64,000 nt of DNA from positions 186,001 through 250,000 of the forward strand of contig JARUPZ010000013.1 in the NCBI GenBank assembly GCA_031213475.1, in the 5' to 3' direction. Origin of the DNA: Nereocystis luetkeana. Its lineage: Eukaryota; Sar; Phaeophyceae; Laminariales; Laminariaceae. Each line of letters opens with the position of its first letter. Position 1 is the first letter of the stretch. The position numbers and the translations under genes are program-made. Below the pieces are notes generated by a model that was not told the origin of the DNA, ran no database searches, and was given only the letters and a program-made list of their open reading frames with translations. This document shows positions 45,441 to 58,880 of this stretch, in pieces.

Positions 45441-48400
45441 GAAAACAGGCCTGCGACCTAAACTTACAGCAGCACCAGCAACACCACAAGCCTTAAGTCT
45501 TACCTTTATGCCAGCACGACTCTCGAAACCTACCGTCTCACTGAAGTGAGACATTATGAGGGCTATACCACAAAACACCTTCCGGTGTTTTGTGTGTCGT
45601 CGATTTCCGCGTGTGATATTGGCAAGCACAGGCTATACGTTGCCTGTTTGCAACACAGCAGCCGTACAGCGCACCAGGGACTTCATACATGAACTAGCCC
45701 GAAATAGATAGCCCAAAACACACGGGAGGCGCGTGCTACGATAGGTGTAGCACTATTGGGCCGAGATATCTGTGACTGGCGAAGCTCCTCAACTCGGGAT
45801 ATCTTCGATATACCGTATACCCCACTTGTGATGCACAAATATGTTTCGTCAGCGCCTAGGCCATGGGGTTTCTCATCCTGCCTTGAGAGTACCTAAAATA
45901 TCAAAAGTATGTCTCGGGTGAGGTATGGAGCTTCTCAGGTGTGGAGCCTTTGAAATAGTACGAGGTAGGTGCTACGTATCCCTATGGTATCAGGCGCGAG
46001 AAGCACACCAGCACTGCACAAATTGCAGCCGACAAAAGCGCAGCAGACAGCACCACAGCAAGCGGTATAGTTCACAGACGGCAGGACGCAGCAGTTGCTA
46101 CATCTCCTTCGCAAGTTGGAACGACGGCGATCGCGGTTGTCTTTTCACGTATCGTCTGGCGTCTAGAACTTGCCTGTAGTCAATGGGAGCCATGTTGCTA
46201 ATTGGTGCAGATGGCTAGGCATGATAGCCGAGGACGGGTAGAGCAGCAGATGCACTTGCAGCAAATGACCTGTCTTTATCATGGGTGAAGACGCTTACGT
46301 GGAGGAAATGAAAGTTGTATGGTTTTGAATCAAATTTTATGAAGAGTCTGAAAACCCGACGTTACCGGCCACAGCCACGCATATTTTAGGTTTACAAAAA
46401 TAGTACATATGCGGAAGATCAGAATATTTTCGGACTGTTCGCGATACCCGTCGCACAGGATGAGCAGCCCCCAGGGCTACAGAGACAAACCACAGCAGCA
46501 CGGCAACACACACATAGCCCACAACATAGCACAGCAGGCACCACAACAGCGGCCAACGTGTTACACACACAGCGCGCAGCAGCTGGATGAAAGCCCAGCG
46601 TGGCATGTTCGTGGCTGATGTTCGCCATTGTGTATTGTGTGCGATACACACACGCAGAACAAGACGAACAGGCAACACACCACCACACACGTAGGCCACA
46701 ACAGCACATTATACACCACAACAACAGCAGTTCGTTCCACACACAACATGCAGCGCAATGATGTGGAGATGTACAGTCCAACTACAGTAGTTTGTTGATT
46801 TTCAGGATGGTCTGCATTTTCCACTGCGCTTGGATGGCCGTCTAGCCGTTGCCCTGTGATTACGCCTAGATGAACGTTCCACGTTTACGCCGGTACCAGA
46901 GCGCCTATTGTCCAAACCTAAGGCCCTACAGTATACGTATTATCTGGTAGTGCTACGGTATGCGGGCTACCCCACGTTTTCCCTGCCGCGTTCGGATCTC
47001 TCGGGAATGTGACTCTGTGCCTCACTTAGAATGGAACGTAGTATTGTCTCGGTGGTGCTGCCTATCAACCATTATATTCCCACGGCGGTGCATTATCTCT
47101 AAACTAGTTAGCACGATTTTTTTAAGACTGTAAATAGTTAGGGTCAAGTGGCTGTGACCAGCAGAAACAATTAGGACCTTAAGGCGACCTCCCTCCAGAA
47201 GTTTATTACCCCTTGCTACTAGAGCTGTGAGTTGGGTTACTTGAAAAGTCGCCAGCAAGGAAATAGTTGGCTAGGTATTTTAGTACACCCGCCGGTTCCA
47301 ACTATCCAACAGTTCGGGTTTCTGCATCTATGTAAATTATCCGTGCTATGGGATGCGCGTCTCTCCATGAGACCCGCCCAGGTGGGAAGAGGGCGCTGAA
47401 AGGTCTACTGCAACTCGTGACACGTTAAAACCCGTCACGTTCTGGTGTCGATGGCAAGACCAAAGCTTGTCTGTCGTTGTGTATTCGTTCACATGTTCAG
47501 TATGTTATTGAAGCCGACTAGCGTCAGCCGACTAGTCAAATGAAGCCAGTTACTAGGCTGGATTTGCTGGTCATCTAATGCCTAGCCGGAACGTGCAACC
47601 AACCCACAGCACTACTGTCTAGGCTTGACCCTCCTAACACGGATCAAATTGATCGAACTACAGTAAGAGCCGTGCCACGGTGGAGTTGTTACTTGATTAT
47701 GGTACGGCCGAAGGATTTCCCACTGACTCCGAGGGGGGGCTCTAATCTGGGGACCTACCCACATTTTGCGCCCGATTTGTACGTACTGCATATTATTATT
47801 TGCTGTCTAACTTCGATTGTAAATTTAGGGGTAACGTACGATATGCATAGAAATCGGTTGTTGGATAACTTACTATTTGTAGTAGAATAGAGCTCCTCAC
47901 ATAGGGAGCATCATGTAATGCAGGGGCTATAGTACCCCTTGATACAGCGTACGCGCCTCATACAGTAACACGGATGTGTTTAATTCGTTGAGATTGACTG
48001 CCCATCACAACGGTAGCAGAGGAAGAACCTCATATTTGATTTACATATACTGCTTGCACACCAGGGTCCTTGGCCGCCAGTCAGGATTCTACGGTACCTC
48101 GATGGCGTCCTTTAATTTCCTAATTTATTGCCACCTTTGGACAATTCGAGGCCAGTTCACGAGGAGAGAAAGCGCTGCAAGTATTTCTGCGATAAAAGTG
48201 CAATGCACGAACTGTAGTGGTGAGAAGGGGGGATAAAAGCCTACGATGTGGCACCTGATCTAAATTACAGTAGAAGAAAGAGACTAAAATGGACGAAAAT
48301 AGTAGATGGGGAGAAAAAATAATAACAACGGTAGTCCGAGGGGGTACGTGCGCGGGTCTTCCTGAAACGTAATAATCTTGTGGCTGAAAGTGGGAAGTTG

Positions 48401-48930
48401 ACGATGGGGGGTCATGCACAAGATGCAATCTGCCGTTGTCTTGCGGCTATGCTTTTATGTGGGTGATTTGAGTACCTAGGAAAGGTTAACAAGACGAAAA
48501 ACCCGGTAGCCTAAGTATACCATAAATAGTTTGCAAAAATAACTTGCCGTCTGAACACTGAGCCTAGATAGGCGTCTTTAGCCGAGAGGACTGACCAAAG
48601 CCGATTTCCGGTTTTTGGAGCCGAGGTTTCAGGGGGTTCGTAGAGAACGAATTGGGGTTTTGTTTACCCGGTGTTTTGGAGACGGGGTACCTGGAAGTAT
48701 ACTCCAATTTAAGTGCATGTACAGTGCGCTATCTTGAAAGGGTTATCCGAAAGACTATTAATGACCAATACCGGCGGAGCACTAGTCGTGTTTCCCATGC
48801 TATTCGTTGTACACCTAGGCCATCAGTGCACGTTTGTGTTTTCTCACAGGTGGTTTCTGGGTGACGTTCCATTAGTATAGAGCTCCTTGATCAGTCGTGA
48901 ATAGCCCCAGGCACCAATAGGTGCACACCT
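45441..48930. other. Right-arm non-coding DNA mirrored in the left arm
   Basis: 46090-46310 mirrors 25250-25450, 46310-46810 mirrors 24737-25345, 46800-46960 mirrors about 24580-24740, 47890-48260 mirrors 23870-24232 and 48480-48720 mirrors 23300-23540. No frame is preserved between arms. 45840-45960 belongs to a dispersed repeat also seen in reverse at 62090-62170 (CTAGGCCATGGG). Confidence 0.6.
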
Positions 48931-49214
48931 ATAGTAGCAGGTGTCAACAATAGCATGAAAAATCCATGAAAATGAAATATACAGACACCCTCACGATCAT
49001 CGTCGCCAATGCCGGTTCCACGAATGACAGGTGTGCACACGCCAGCCCCCGAGGCTTCCAACTGTGGTCGCCTACTCCTAGGCTATGCCTGAGCCGTTTC
49101 ATCGTGCTCACCGCTCTGCGCAGTGTGGTTCCACCACATCGCGGTTGCACTACAGTTCGATCCCGTTACCGTGTGGTGCCATCACAGTGCGGTGCCACCT
49201 ACCCTGCGACGAGA
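48931..49214 (+). promoter_or_regulatory. Upstream region of the broken 12-repeat gene copy
   Basis: It contains the CGAATGACAGGTGTGCACAC then GCC block (49020-49043), GAGGCTTCCAACTGTGGTCG, and the GTGTGGTTCCACCAC / GCGGTGCCACCTAC repeats up to the ATG. These are in the same order as upstream of 19453-21870. Confidence 0.55.
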
Positions 49215-51565
49215 ATGGGGCGTTGCCAGTACCATAAATGTGCCATGACTGAGATCTACAACTTCAGGGTGGGCGACCAGAAGGCTGTGTACTGCAAACT
49301 TCATGCCGAAGACGGCATGGTGAACATCTCCAGCACGCGTCCGACTTCTGCATGAGGCAGCCTAACTTCAACATCGAAGGTAGCATGTCGTCGGCGCACT
49401 GCAAGGAACACGCCAAGGATGGAATGGTGAACATCCGGAACAAGCGTTGCTCGCATGCCTTCGGCACCAAGCGCCCAGTGTACAATTTGGTTGGCATCAA
49501 GTCGCCGGCGTACTGCAAGCAACATGCTGGAGACGGCATGATCGACGTCCTCAGCAAATGTTGCCTGCATGGCTCTTACTTACCGTACCCGTGCTTCAAT
49601 TTGGAAGGCAGCAAGACAGCCGCGTACTGTAAGAAAATGCTGAAGGCGGCATGGTGAACGTGGTCAGCACGCATTGCTTACATGAGACCTGTCAGAAGCG
49701 ACTCGCCGACGTGGAGGGCAGCAAGATGTCGGCCTGCTGCTGGCAACACGCTATGGACGGTATGGTGAACATCGCCAGCAAGCGTTGCTTGCAGGACTCC
49801 TGCTCGAGACATCCATACCTCAACGTGAAGGGGGCAAGGCGGCGGTATTGTTTGAGTGGCATGCTGAGCACGTCTTGATAGACATCATCAGCGAGCGGTG
49901 CTCACAAGATTTCGCTAGCAGCGGATTATCTACAACGTTGTGGGCAGCGCGACAGGTGTGTACTGCAAGAAACACGCCAAAGCCGGCATGGCCGATAACA
50001 ACATCTACAGGCATTGCTCACATTGTTCCTGCAGGTGGCAGCCGAAATTCAATGCAGTGGGCAGCAGCGCAGCAGCATACTGCACGCAACATGCCGAGGA
50101 CGGCATGGTCGGCATCGTCAACAGGCTGCTCTGCGCACGTTACACCTGCACGAAGTACCCGTTCTTCATTACGAAGGGGAACAAGACGGTGGCATAGTGC
50201 CAAAAACACGCCGAAGGCTGTATGGCATACGCCAGAAGCAAGCGTTGTCTACGTCACTCCTGCACGAGGCGGCCGAGTTTCAATGTCAACGGCAAGACCG
50301 CAACATACTGCACGCGACTTGCTCACGACGACATGGTTGGCATCAAGAGTAAGCGTTGCTTGCGTTCCGGCTGCAAGAAATACCCGCTTTGAATGCAAGG
50401 GAAAAAGGCGGCTGTATACAGCAAAGAACATCCCAAGGATGGCATGATAAACGTCGGCAGCAAACGTTGCTCACGTGACTCCTGCACGAGGCAGCCAAGC
50501 TTTAATGCACACGGCAGCGAGACACCGGCACACTGCAAGCAACATGCCGAGACGGGCATGGTGAACATCCGAATGAAGTAAAACGGGACCACCACGGAAT
50601 GAGCCAATCACAGTTCAGCCTACCGCATGCACCGCGCAAATGGAGGACAATTTGGACGATGCAAGCTGTGAGCTATATTCGCCATTCGAGGGGGTGCATC
50701 GTCGGAAATGATCGAGGTTACATCTCGACGGGAAGGAGCAATCACTTTGTCCCGACGAAGGCCCCATCAAGGAGAAGGTGGTCGTAGAAATTGCGGGGAT
50801 GACTCCCAGGAAGGAATTCCTCACACCTCACCTTCCGCTGCTTTACTCGTATATCTCCAAGATGACACACCGCTAGACCGGCCGCAGAAGAGAGCTTTCC
50901 GGTGATGCCGCGAATCATGACCACCTCGCCTGACAAGGTTTAGTCAAGGAAGTCTGTTGACGCGAACATGAAAGTGGACGCGGTTGAAACTGTGGAGGTG
51001 GATCCCAAAAAAACAGTTCATCACACGCAACCTTACGTTTCCTTGGTCGTACACCTCAAGGATGACAACGTTCGAAAGGCTCCGGAAGAGACCCGTCCGA
51101 TGGTGCCGCGAGCCATGACCGCCTTGCCAAACGAACATCATCCTAGGGAACCTGTCGACGTAAAGCGTTAGAGTGGGGTAATTGAATCTGCGGAGATTGG
51201 TCCCAAGAAGAAGTTTCCTCACACCTTATCTTCGTCGCCTTACCCGGGCACCATAACAATGATGACACCGGCTGAACGACCCGTGGGGAGGCTCTTCCCC
51301 CGTCGGTGGCGCGAGCTATGACAGCCTTGCCAGATGAGCAATAGTCTGGGTACGGTTTTGAGGAAGACGAGGAAGTGGACGTCGTTGAAACTGCGAGAAT
51401 GGGTACCAAGAATGAGGTTCCTCACATCTCATTGGCGATGACACCGTCGGAACGGCCGTAGGCGAGAGTCCTCCGGTGGTGTTCCGGACCATAATCCCCC
51501 TGCCAGACGAGCAGAAGTGTGGGGAACCTGCTGGGGCGAACACGGGGGTGGACGTCGTGTGTTGG
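49215..51565 (+). pseudogene. Broken mirrored copy of the 12-repeat EsV-1-7 gene
   Basis: It starts M-G-R-C-Q-Y-H-K-C-A-M-T, almost identical to the intact gene, and follows it unit by unit (for example CSHAFGTKRP, CLHGSYLPYPCFNLEGSK, CSRDSCTRQPSFNAHGSE). It continues into the acidic tail: 50968-51171 still reads VEVDPKKTVHHTQP...LPNEHHPREPVDV. Several frame breaks and stops interrupt it, and some pattern cysteines are lost even within open stretches. It therefore cannot make the full protein and seems to have been released from constraint. Its intact partner is 19453-21870. Confidence 0.88.
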
Positions 51566-53408
51566 ACCGTCGTCCTGGTGACATTATATATCTGCAATGC
51601 GGTAGGGGTCCCCCTATAGTGCCGGGTGAGTAGGGCCGGCTGCCCGCTTGTGCCTGTGGAACCGCTTAGCACAGATAGTATTCACCAGTGTGGTGGTGTG
51701 CGGAGTAGTGCCGGTTGCCGCTATGGTGCCGGTATTGTTGACGAGAACATGCCAGACCTATATAGGGACCACTACTTCACTGCTGTGATCGTCGTTGCAG
51801 CCGTAATTGTCTACGTTGTTCAAGCTGGCTATTGACGCAGGCAAACCTCCGTCTATTACCGTATATCACGCTAGCGATGATACACCCCCTGGGATGAATT
51901 GGCGAGTCGACTTCATCAAACCAGGTGGGGGCACACAACCAAAACGCTGGCTTCGGAAAGCTGTCGTCGAGACCTTTCGATAGACGCATCGCTCGCAATT
52001 TGCACTTTCTCCGTTGTGGGAGCATCGGCTTGGACAATCGCCCGAGGGGGTGTGTTAGCTTGAGTATGTTCATTCAGGACGGGCATGTTGGATTTGGTAT
52101 TCGAAATGGGGTCAGCGATAGGATTACATGGTGTAGACACCACACGTTGCCGTCAAATTTGTCTGAGTTTACCCCCAGAGACTGGTGCACGTCCACCTCT
52201 CATATTCTAGTCGTTGTGACCAGCGGTTGGTCTGGTAGATACATGGTAAAGACTTACCCCTGGGGAGGAACTACTGGTCGAACGAATATCCCGATTATAT
52301 TCATGAATGGTGTATGTTTCATCATGTCCTCCGGTACTACTGCACAGCACAAACTACTGCGGCCGAAGCCGCCCTGCTGGCGGGGGTATGTTCTGTACTC
52401 GGTGGGAAAACAAAGGTGCCGGTACGAAAAAATGAGATTGGCAGAGTTACGGAATAGAAGCGGAAGAACAGTCGATACTTAGATGCATTCTACCATAGGG
52501 GTACGTTGCGCTTTTAGCCAATGTACTTTTGACTGGGTAATACACCCTCAGCTGAGAAACCACCCTAAGCAAATCCCATTCGTAATGCACAATGTTTTTG
52601 GGTTGCATCCTGAGACATGGGATTTGTTCATTGGGTTCAGCCTACATATTTTCTCAAACATCAGTTTCGGATGAGGTATGAAGCTGCCTTGGTTGGAGAA
52701 GTACCTCGGTGTGGGCCATGAGAGTTTCAGGTTGAAATGTCTGAGAGTGTTAGGCTTGCCGAGCAGAAGTTGAACACCGCTATTATGTAAAGCGCGTCGG
52801 TCCTGCGGCCGGCTTCAATTCGTTTCGATAATTTTGTGTATGCGCAGCAGGGGGGCTAGGGGTCCCTGTTTCGCGGGTCGCCCATTTGTGACCAGGTCGA
52901 GGTGATGGAGGAGGCGGCCGGCTTAGCGAGAACTGGATGTTGCGATGGTGAGCCGAAGCACTTGTCATTGCTGAGTCGTTGATGGAGCTCGCGCACTGAA
53001 GAGATACCCAATACGACGGAATCCGATTAAGTATTTCACAAGATATTTATTTCGTTGCAGTAAATATCCACGAGCTTATGAAAAAGGGCGTATCGGGCGT
53101 AGCTAACAGTTTTGTCAGAATGGCTTGTGGGTGCTTCAGAAGTGGGGGGCTTCAGAATAACAAGGTCATATCCCTCTCGTAGCACAGGTCTGCCTAGAGG
53201 TAGCCTGGACTATGTACAGTAGTGCGTTGTACTTGTACATGCACAATTGAACGGAAACGAAGGCGCTGATATACTAGTTTTTGTGCACATCAACCCGCTT
53301 GCTTTTTTTCGGCAGCCAGGGTCCTGAATTCCTTATACGTTCACTAGAAATACCAACATGCTCTTGCTTCAAGCAACGTAGACCGTGTAAACGACCACCA
53401 ACTCGCAT
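51566..53408. other. Non-coding stretch with one 185-codon frame of unknown status
   Basis: 51565-51620 still mirrors the sequence after the left gene. Frame 51925-52482 (+) has a Trp/Gly/Thr-rich middle (VTSGWSGRYMVKTYPWGG), but no recognisable domain and no second copy. I give it low weight. 52490-52770 belongs to a dispersed repeat related to 4940-5010. Confidence 0.35.
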
Positions 53409-53705
53409 TAGGGCAGGTCCAATACTTCCAGGGCTTGCCACGGTCCGCTAGTCCGAGCCGGGCCGGGCCGGGCCGAGAATTTTCGAACAAGGAAGGGCCG
53501 GGCCCGGCCAGGCCAGATCGGGCCGATATTTTCGCAGCAGTGATTGGCCAGAACGGGCCGGGCCTTGAAAATTCGAAAACACGATGGGCTTGGGCGGGAA
53601 GCGGCGCCGCGGCCTATCCTCCGAAAACTTGGTGGGCCAGGCCGGGCCGCGCCGCGCCCAATATTCTCGATGTCAGATGGCTCGGACCGGTTTTGATGGG
53701 CCGGT
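53409..53705. mobile_element. Candidate hAT-type terminus with GGGCCGG repeats
   Basis: TAGGGCAGGTCCAATACTTCC at 53409 looks like a hAT terminal repeat. It is followed by dense GGGCCGGGCC repeats to about 53700, much like the subterminal regions of plant hAT elements. I found no matching right end or copy of the preceding octamer ACTCGCAT, so the element is truncated or its end lies unrecognised in 53706-54680. The frame 53435-53710 is only repeat. Confidence 0.4.
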
Positions 53706-54678
53706 CCTGACCGCTGCCCATGATATTTGGTGTAGAGTTGCTTCTACATTACTACTGAATAATAGGTCGTCGTCGCCCATGGGGCGGCCCACGTCTTTCA
53801 AGAGGCCCGGGCTGCGGCTCATGACAAGCAGCGTACTCCTCCTGCTACTTAGGGTTAGTATTTCGGGTGTGTCTGAGTCGTTGTCCGCCAAAAATAGCTT
53901 TGTTTTTGACATTTGTTTCTGGGTAATCGCAAGTCTCGGGTGTACCATCTATTTTAAATTTGGTTCAGGGTATAGTTTATTTTTCTGCCACGAACAAAAC
54001 TCTATATTTTGTGAAAAATAATATTCGGAAGGAGTGATTTGACCACGGTAATTTCACGCAGTTAGTTGCTGAAAGCAGTTATTTGAAAGCGGTGTTTTCA
54101 CCGTCGTTGAAACATCCAGCCTCGAGCAAGCCACGCGCTCGCGGCGAGGGCTTCACATGTCTATCGCCGCTTCCCATCAAAGCGTCGGGGTTTCGCTCGG
54201 CAAGGTCGGCGAGAAGTCGCACTTCGCGGCTGTTTGTTTTCACTTTATCAAGACCAGAGGTTCACTGTTTCAAGATAATAGGAAGGAAAATCTCGGAAGA
54301 TGGCTTGGTTGTTTCACAGAAATCAAATAACCATCACGGCCATCTTCGTTTTTTATTATGGTTATAGTCAATAGCAAATGATGATGGTCATGACTACAAG
54401 CAAAAATGCGATCATCTCAAACATAGCAGGATACACGAAGCGAGTGCTCGCGATACAGAGCATCGCGGCGGGCATTTTCGCGAGCGACGTCGACAAACAT
54501 ATATATATACCAGTACATGAAAAGTCGACAACAAGAGCAATCAACGAGTGCCCACGATACTGAGCACGGAAGCGGGCATGTTTCAAGAGCGAAAGATGTT
54601 GTCACTGTGTCCGCCGCTGTGTGATGGGGTGGTGGTGTCGATGGGCAGCGCATGGCGAGAACTGCCCGCCCGAGCAAC
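53706..54678. other. Non-coding stretch
   Basis: It holds short frames (53584-54021, 54083-54367) without signatures. 54434-54500 and 54538-54600 are weakly similar (CGAGTGC...GATAC-GAGCA...GCGGGCAT), a small tandem duplication. Confidence 0.35.
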
Positions 54679-55600
54679 GGCGAGGTTCCATCGCACCCAC
54701 AGGGACAACAAGTTTCATCTTCTAATCAGAACTCATTCCATACATCTAAAGCAGCGACAAGCCGGGGACGGGCGCGGAGTTTTCCCGGATCGATACCGCC
54801 CTGAAAGATGTGGAAACCCCGCCCCCATCGGCTGATTACTGATTTTGGTGGGGCTCATAGAGCCACGGCGCGACAAGGGTCTCCTCTCAGGGCAATATCG
54901 AGGTCTCACCGCACCCGGGGATGATAAAGTCCCATCCCCGCATCATAAATCACTCCGTACATCTTCAACTCCAAAACTCTGGAGACGCAAGCGGACATCA
55001 CCTGGTCGATACCGCTGCGCAAATTGTGTAAAGCCCAACCCTACTGGCTGGCATTCGTGGAGCCAGCACGCATCCAAAACTGCCCGCCGGGACAACGGCG
55101 AGGTCCCGCCGTGCCTGGGGATGATAAGTGCCCGCCCCCTGGCAAACATTATTAATTACATATACAACTCCAACACCCCAGGGACAAAAATGGTGTTCCC
55201 CCGGGTCGATACCGCCCCACAGGCTGTGGAAACCCCGCTCACATCGGTTGAATGCTTTCTTGGGTGGGGCTTAGAACCAGTCTGCGGCGATAGTTGCCCC
55301 TCGGGACAACGTTGAGGTCCCGCCGCACCGGGAGACGATAAGGTCCCATCGCTGGATTAGAAAACCTTCACTGCATCTACAACTTCAAGAACCCGGAGAT
55401 AAAAGCGGACATCCTCCGCATCTACCAATCCAACAAGCCGCCGGGACGAAAACGGGCATCCCCCGGGTTGATGTCGCCCCGCAAAGTGTGGAAACCCCAA
55501 CTGCGCAGGCTGATTTACAGTTGGCTGGCTTTCATGCAACCAGCGCGCGGCAAGAGTTGCCCTACAGGACACCGGCGAGGTCCCGTGGCACCCGGGGATA
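54679..55600 (+). repeat. Satellite of four to five ~200-265-bp units
   Basis: Unit starts carry GGCGAGGT(C/T)CC near 54679, 54897, 55095, 55306 and 55571. Each then has ACAA...GGGGA(T/C)GATAA, ACTCC.., CGGGTCGATACCGCCC and TGTGGAAACCCC. The 156-codon frame 54845-55315 is this satellite translated. Confidence 0.75.
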
Positions 55601-55603
55601 ATA

Positions 55604-56982
55604 TAGGGTTTCCCCGTAAAAAAAGAAAGTCGTGAAGATCGTCGTCTCGCCAAAAGAAAGTCGTCTCGAGGGTACGCCGCTAAATTATACGTAAAAATTC
55701 AAAAACCTTGAAATTTTACCACGGCGAAAACATCTGACGAGAGGTACTTCTGCGGCATATTTGTTTTCGTCGTGAGGATGAACTGCTGCGAACAGACCTC
55801 AGCCAGGCCATCCCCATCTCCCAGCCTTGGCATCCCCCATCTCGTGGGCTGTAAGCAATCCACAGCAGCAGTGTACCACGACGACATATACCGCTTCAAC
55901 GTGTGGCCGGCCGGCACCGCGGGGGATAGATACTGCTTTCTGTTTGTGTGAAACCCATCTACAGCTCTGCGCTGATCGCATGTTGAGTTTCTTGTCGACG
56001 AGAGGAAACATGTCCTCGGGTGCACGCAGCAAGGGGCATGCAACCACACCAACAGCGAGCGCAAAAGACATTCCCTTTGCACTGGCACCCCGCCGAGCCG
56101 AGACCATTGCCAAGGCTGTGGAGAGCCACAGCATGCCGGACTGGGGGTCGAGGGGGGTTGCGTTGGGCCTCTGAGGGCGACCGGGAGTAACAGCTCTCCA
56201 GTGCGTCTGGATGATAGCTTTGGCTCGCTGGGACGCTCACCGGAGTTGGAATTGTTGGGCACGAGAGGTGGGGGAGCTGCTGCTGTGGTTGGAGGTCCGA
56301 GCGGGGTGGAGGAGGCAGATGAAAAGGACGAGGATGATGAGCAGGGGGGGGAATAACGCAGGCGGCGGTACCGCAACAGGTTGTGCTTGAGGTTGTATGT
56401 AGCGGGTCATCGGGGCATACATTTGTCGTTCGTGCGAGTATGATGTACGAACAAGCAGGACGGAGGATCGCTCCATATGGTTTTGCGTTTTGGAAGCTTG
56501 CTGTCCAGATACGAGTGTTTATACCACTACAGCAGTATAGTAGTAAACCAGGTATGACCCCTGATGGTGTGTTTGCTGTATGTATACTCGTACGTCCGGC
56601 AACTGCTGCTGTACGAGCTTCAGGGATACATACAGTAATCAACACACACGTGATTGGACCCACGAATGGAAGGGGTGTACAACGGCAGTAGCGCCAGTTG
56701 ATAACCGGAGGTTTTAGTTCTTGCGGGTTCATGCTTTGTATCTGGTAGGTGATGAGAGTATGAGGAATGCGCAATCGGCACAGGAAATATAGTACCACGT
56801 GTACCAGGTACCTGGTAGATGAAAAAGCGGGCCGAACGTCGAGATCTACATCTTTTCCGTAGACTACTCGCCAAACTGTGGTTCAAACGTCACGGCGAAC
56901 TTCGCGACGATTTATTTTGCCGGAAAATAACTGAGACGACCTTCTTTCACGACCTTTTTTAAATTTTTACGGGGAAACCCTA
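55604..56982 (-). mobile_element. TIR DNA transposon, TAGGGTTTCCCC family, copy 2
   Basis: TAGGGTTTCCCCGTAAAA at 55604 and TTTTTACGGGGAAACCCTA ending at 56982, each followed outward by TA. It is in opposite orientation to copy 1 and in the mirrored position of the right arm. It has a single 289-bp unit. The minus frame 55959-56798 (279 codons) has a Cys-rich C-terminal part and a Pro/Ser-rich middle, partly shared with the other copies. Overlapping frames are also open, so I do not assign a protein. Confidence 0.8.
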
Positions 56983-56987
56983 TAATA

Positions 56988-57895
56988 TAGGGTTTCCCCG
57001 TTAAAAAACAAAGTCAGGAAGATCGTCGTGTCGCCAAAAGAAAGTCGTCTGGAGGTTACGCCGCTAAATTATACGTAAAAACTCAAAACCTAGAAATTTT
57101 ACCACGGCGAAAACATCTGACGAGAGGTACTTCTGCGGCATATTGTTTTTCGTCGTGAGGATGAACTGCTGCGAACAGACCTCAGCCAGGCCATCCCCAT
57201 CTCCCAGCCTTGGCATCCCCCATCTCGTGGGCTGTAAGCAATCCACAGCAGCAGTGTACCACGACGACATACACCGCTTCAACGTGTGGCCGGCCGGCAC
57301 CGCGGGGGATAGATACTGCTTTCTGTTTGTGTGAAACCCATCTACAGCTCTGCGCTGATCGTATGTTGAGTTTCTTGTCGACGAGAGGAAACATGTCCTC
57401 GGGTGCACGCTGCAAGTGGCATGCAACCACACCAACAGCGAGCGCAAAAGACATTCCCTTTGCACTGGCACCCCGCCGAGCCGAGACCATCGCAAAGGCT
57501 GTGGAGAGCCGCATCATGCCGGACTGGGGGTCGAGGGGGGTGGCGTTGGGCCTCTGGGGGCGACTGGGAGCAACAGCTCTCCAGTGCGTCTGGATGATAG
57601 CTTTGGCTTGCTGGGACGCTCACCGGAGTTGGAATTTGTGGGCACGAGAGGTGGGGGAGCTGCTGCTGTGGTTGGAGGTCCGAGCGGGGTGGAGGAGGCA
57701 GATGAAAACGACGAGGATGATGAGCAGGGGGGGGGATAACGCAGGCGGCGGTACCCAAGCAGGTTGTGCTTGAGGTTGTATGTAGCGGGTCATCGGAGCA
57801 TATATATGGCGTTCGTACGAGTATGATGTACGAAGAAGCAGGACGGAGGATCGCTCCATATGGTTTTGCGTTTTCGAAGCTTGCTGTCCAGATAC
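56988..57895 (-). mobile_element. TIR DNA transposon, TAGGGTTTCCCC family, copy 3, truncated
   Basis: It begins five bases after copy 2 with the same terminal repeat and runs in the same orientation. It matches copy 2 closely, then stops inside the element at about 57895 (after GTCCAGATAC), losing the far end. The back-to-back arrangement suggests insertion next to copy 2 or a tandem duplication followed by deletion. Confidence 0.8.
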
Positions 57896-58880
57896 ATGCC
57901 TTTTTTTCAAGAACCCCACGAAATCGTGACAAAACGCCTCTGTGACGGAGCAGCACCTCCATCGTATAGGAACGAAGATGTCCGTATGCGAACCTTACAT
58001 GGTAGCACGTAACGCTTTGATAACATACATGTAGACGAATCTTATATGGTTGCACATAGCGGTTTGGGAATAAATCTGTAGGAGAATATTATATGGTTAT
58101 GCTCGGCGTTTTGGGGACATATATATATGTAGGCGAATCTAATATGGTTAAACGTAGCGCCTGGGGGATATTCAGTGGAGCCAGTCTAGAAACCCCCTTG
58201 TGAGCAGAACATTATGTTAGAGTTTGGGAATCTTCTTCATGGAAACGTCTCGGTAGACTGAATCAGCTGTATCTGCATACAGGTTCGTTTTTTCAACGTC
58301 TGGGCTGAGTTGTGTCCCCAACGAAGCCCACCCCGCTCATTCGAGTTGTCTTCCTCTCATCTTTCTTGAGGAGTAATGGTATAAAGATCGTGATCCACAA
58401 GCAGCGTGCCCTCCCCAGCATCGACATCCCTATGCCTCTTACCGGCTTAACCTCTGCAGTCTCTTCACACTTGGCAACGCCGCTTAGGACTCGTCACCAC
58501 TGCGCTCGACGCACCTGCTTTTCACAGCCTTCTTCTGCCCTCCCCGACGACTACCGTCACCCTGTGAGCATCATCAAGAGAGACTTTCTATTTATGAGTT
58601 CCAGTCAAGGCTCTATTTGCATGTAGTAATTTCCGTTATCCTTCCGGCCCTTGCGCCTTGTCTGGTTTCTTACCTTTAGTTTTTTCTCCTTCCGGATAGT
58701 CGTTTATTTCTTGAGTGAAACGCCGACTCCTCACTTCGAGGTGTTCGAGGTGTGGGGTAGATTTATATTTGGTTCTGTCTGAATAGCCACATCTTCGTTC
58801 TAGCTTCCCGATTTTGGGATGATATGGTCATCACCCTTATATCGTCGTGTAATCTGCATCTACAATTACCCAGGATAGGC
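57896..58880 (+). repeat. Duplicated block with ~50-bp minisatellite, first copy
   Basis: 57995-58190 has units TATATGGTTNCACGTAGCG(C/T)TTTGGGAATATAT(C/A)TGTAGGCGAAT. It is followed by ATTCAGTGGAGCCAGTC(T/C)AGAAACCCCCTTG and GGGCTGAGTT..GTCCC.AACGAAGCCCACCCCGC. The same order recurs at 58890-59480. Frame 58312-58626 is in the unique part and has no signature. Confidence 0.7.

Noticed and set aside
51925-52482. 185-codon plus-strand frame as a gene
   Set aside because: There is no recognisable domain, no second copy and an open frame on the opposite strand; it is kept only as a note in the stretch entry.
54845-55315. 156-codon plus-strand frame
   Set aside because: It is the translation of a ~210-bp satellite; unit spacings vary and are not multiples of three.
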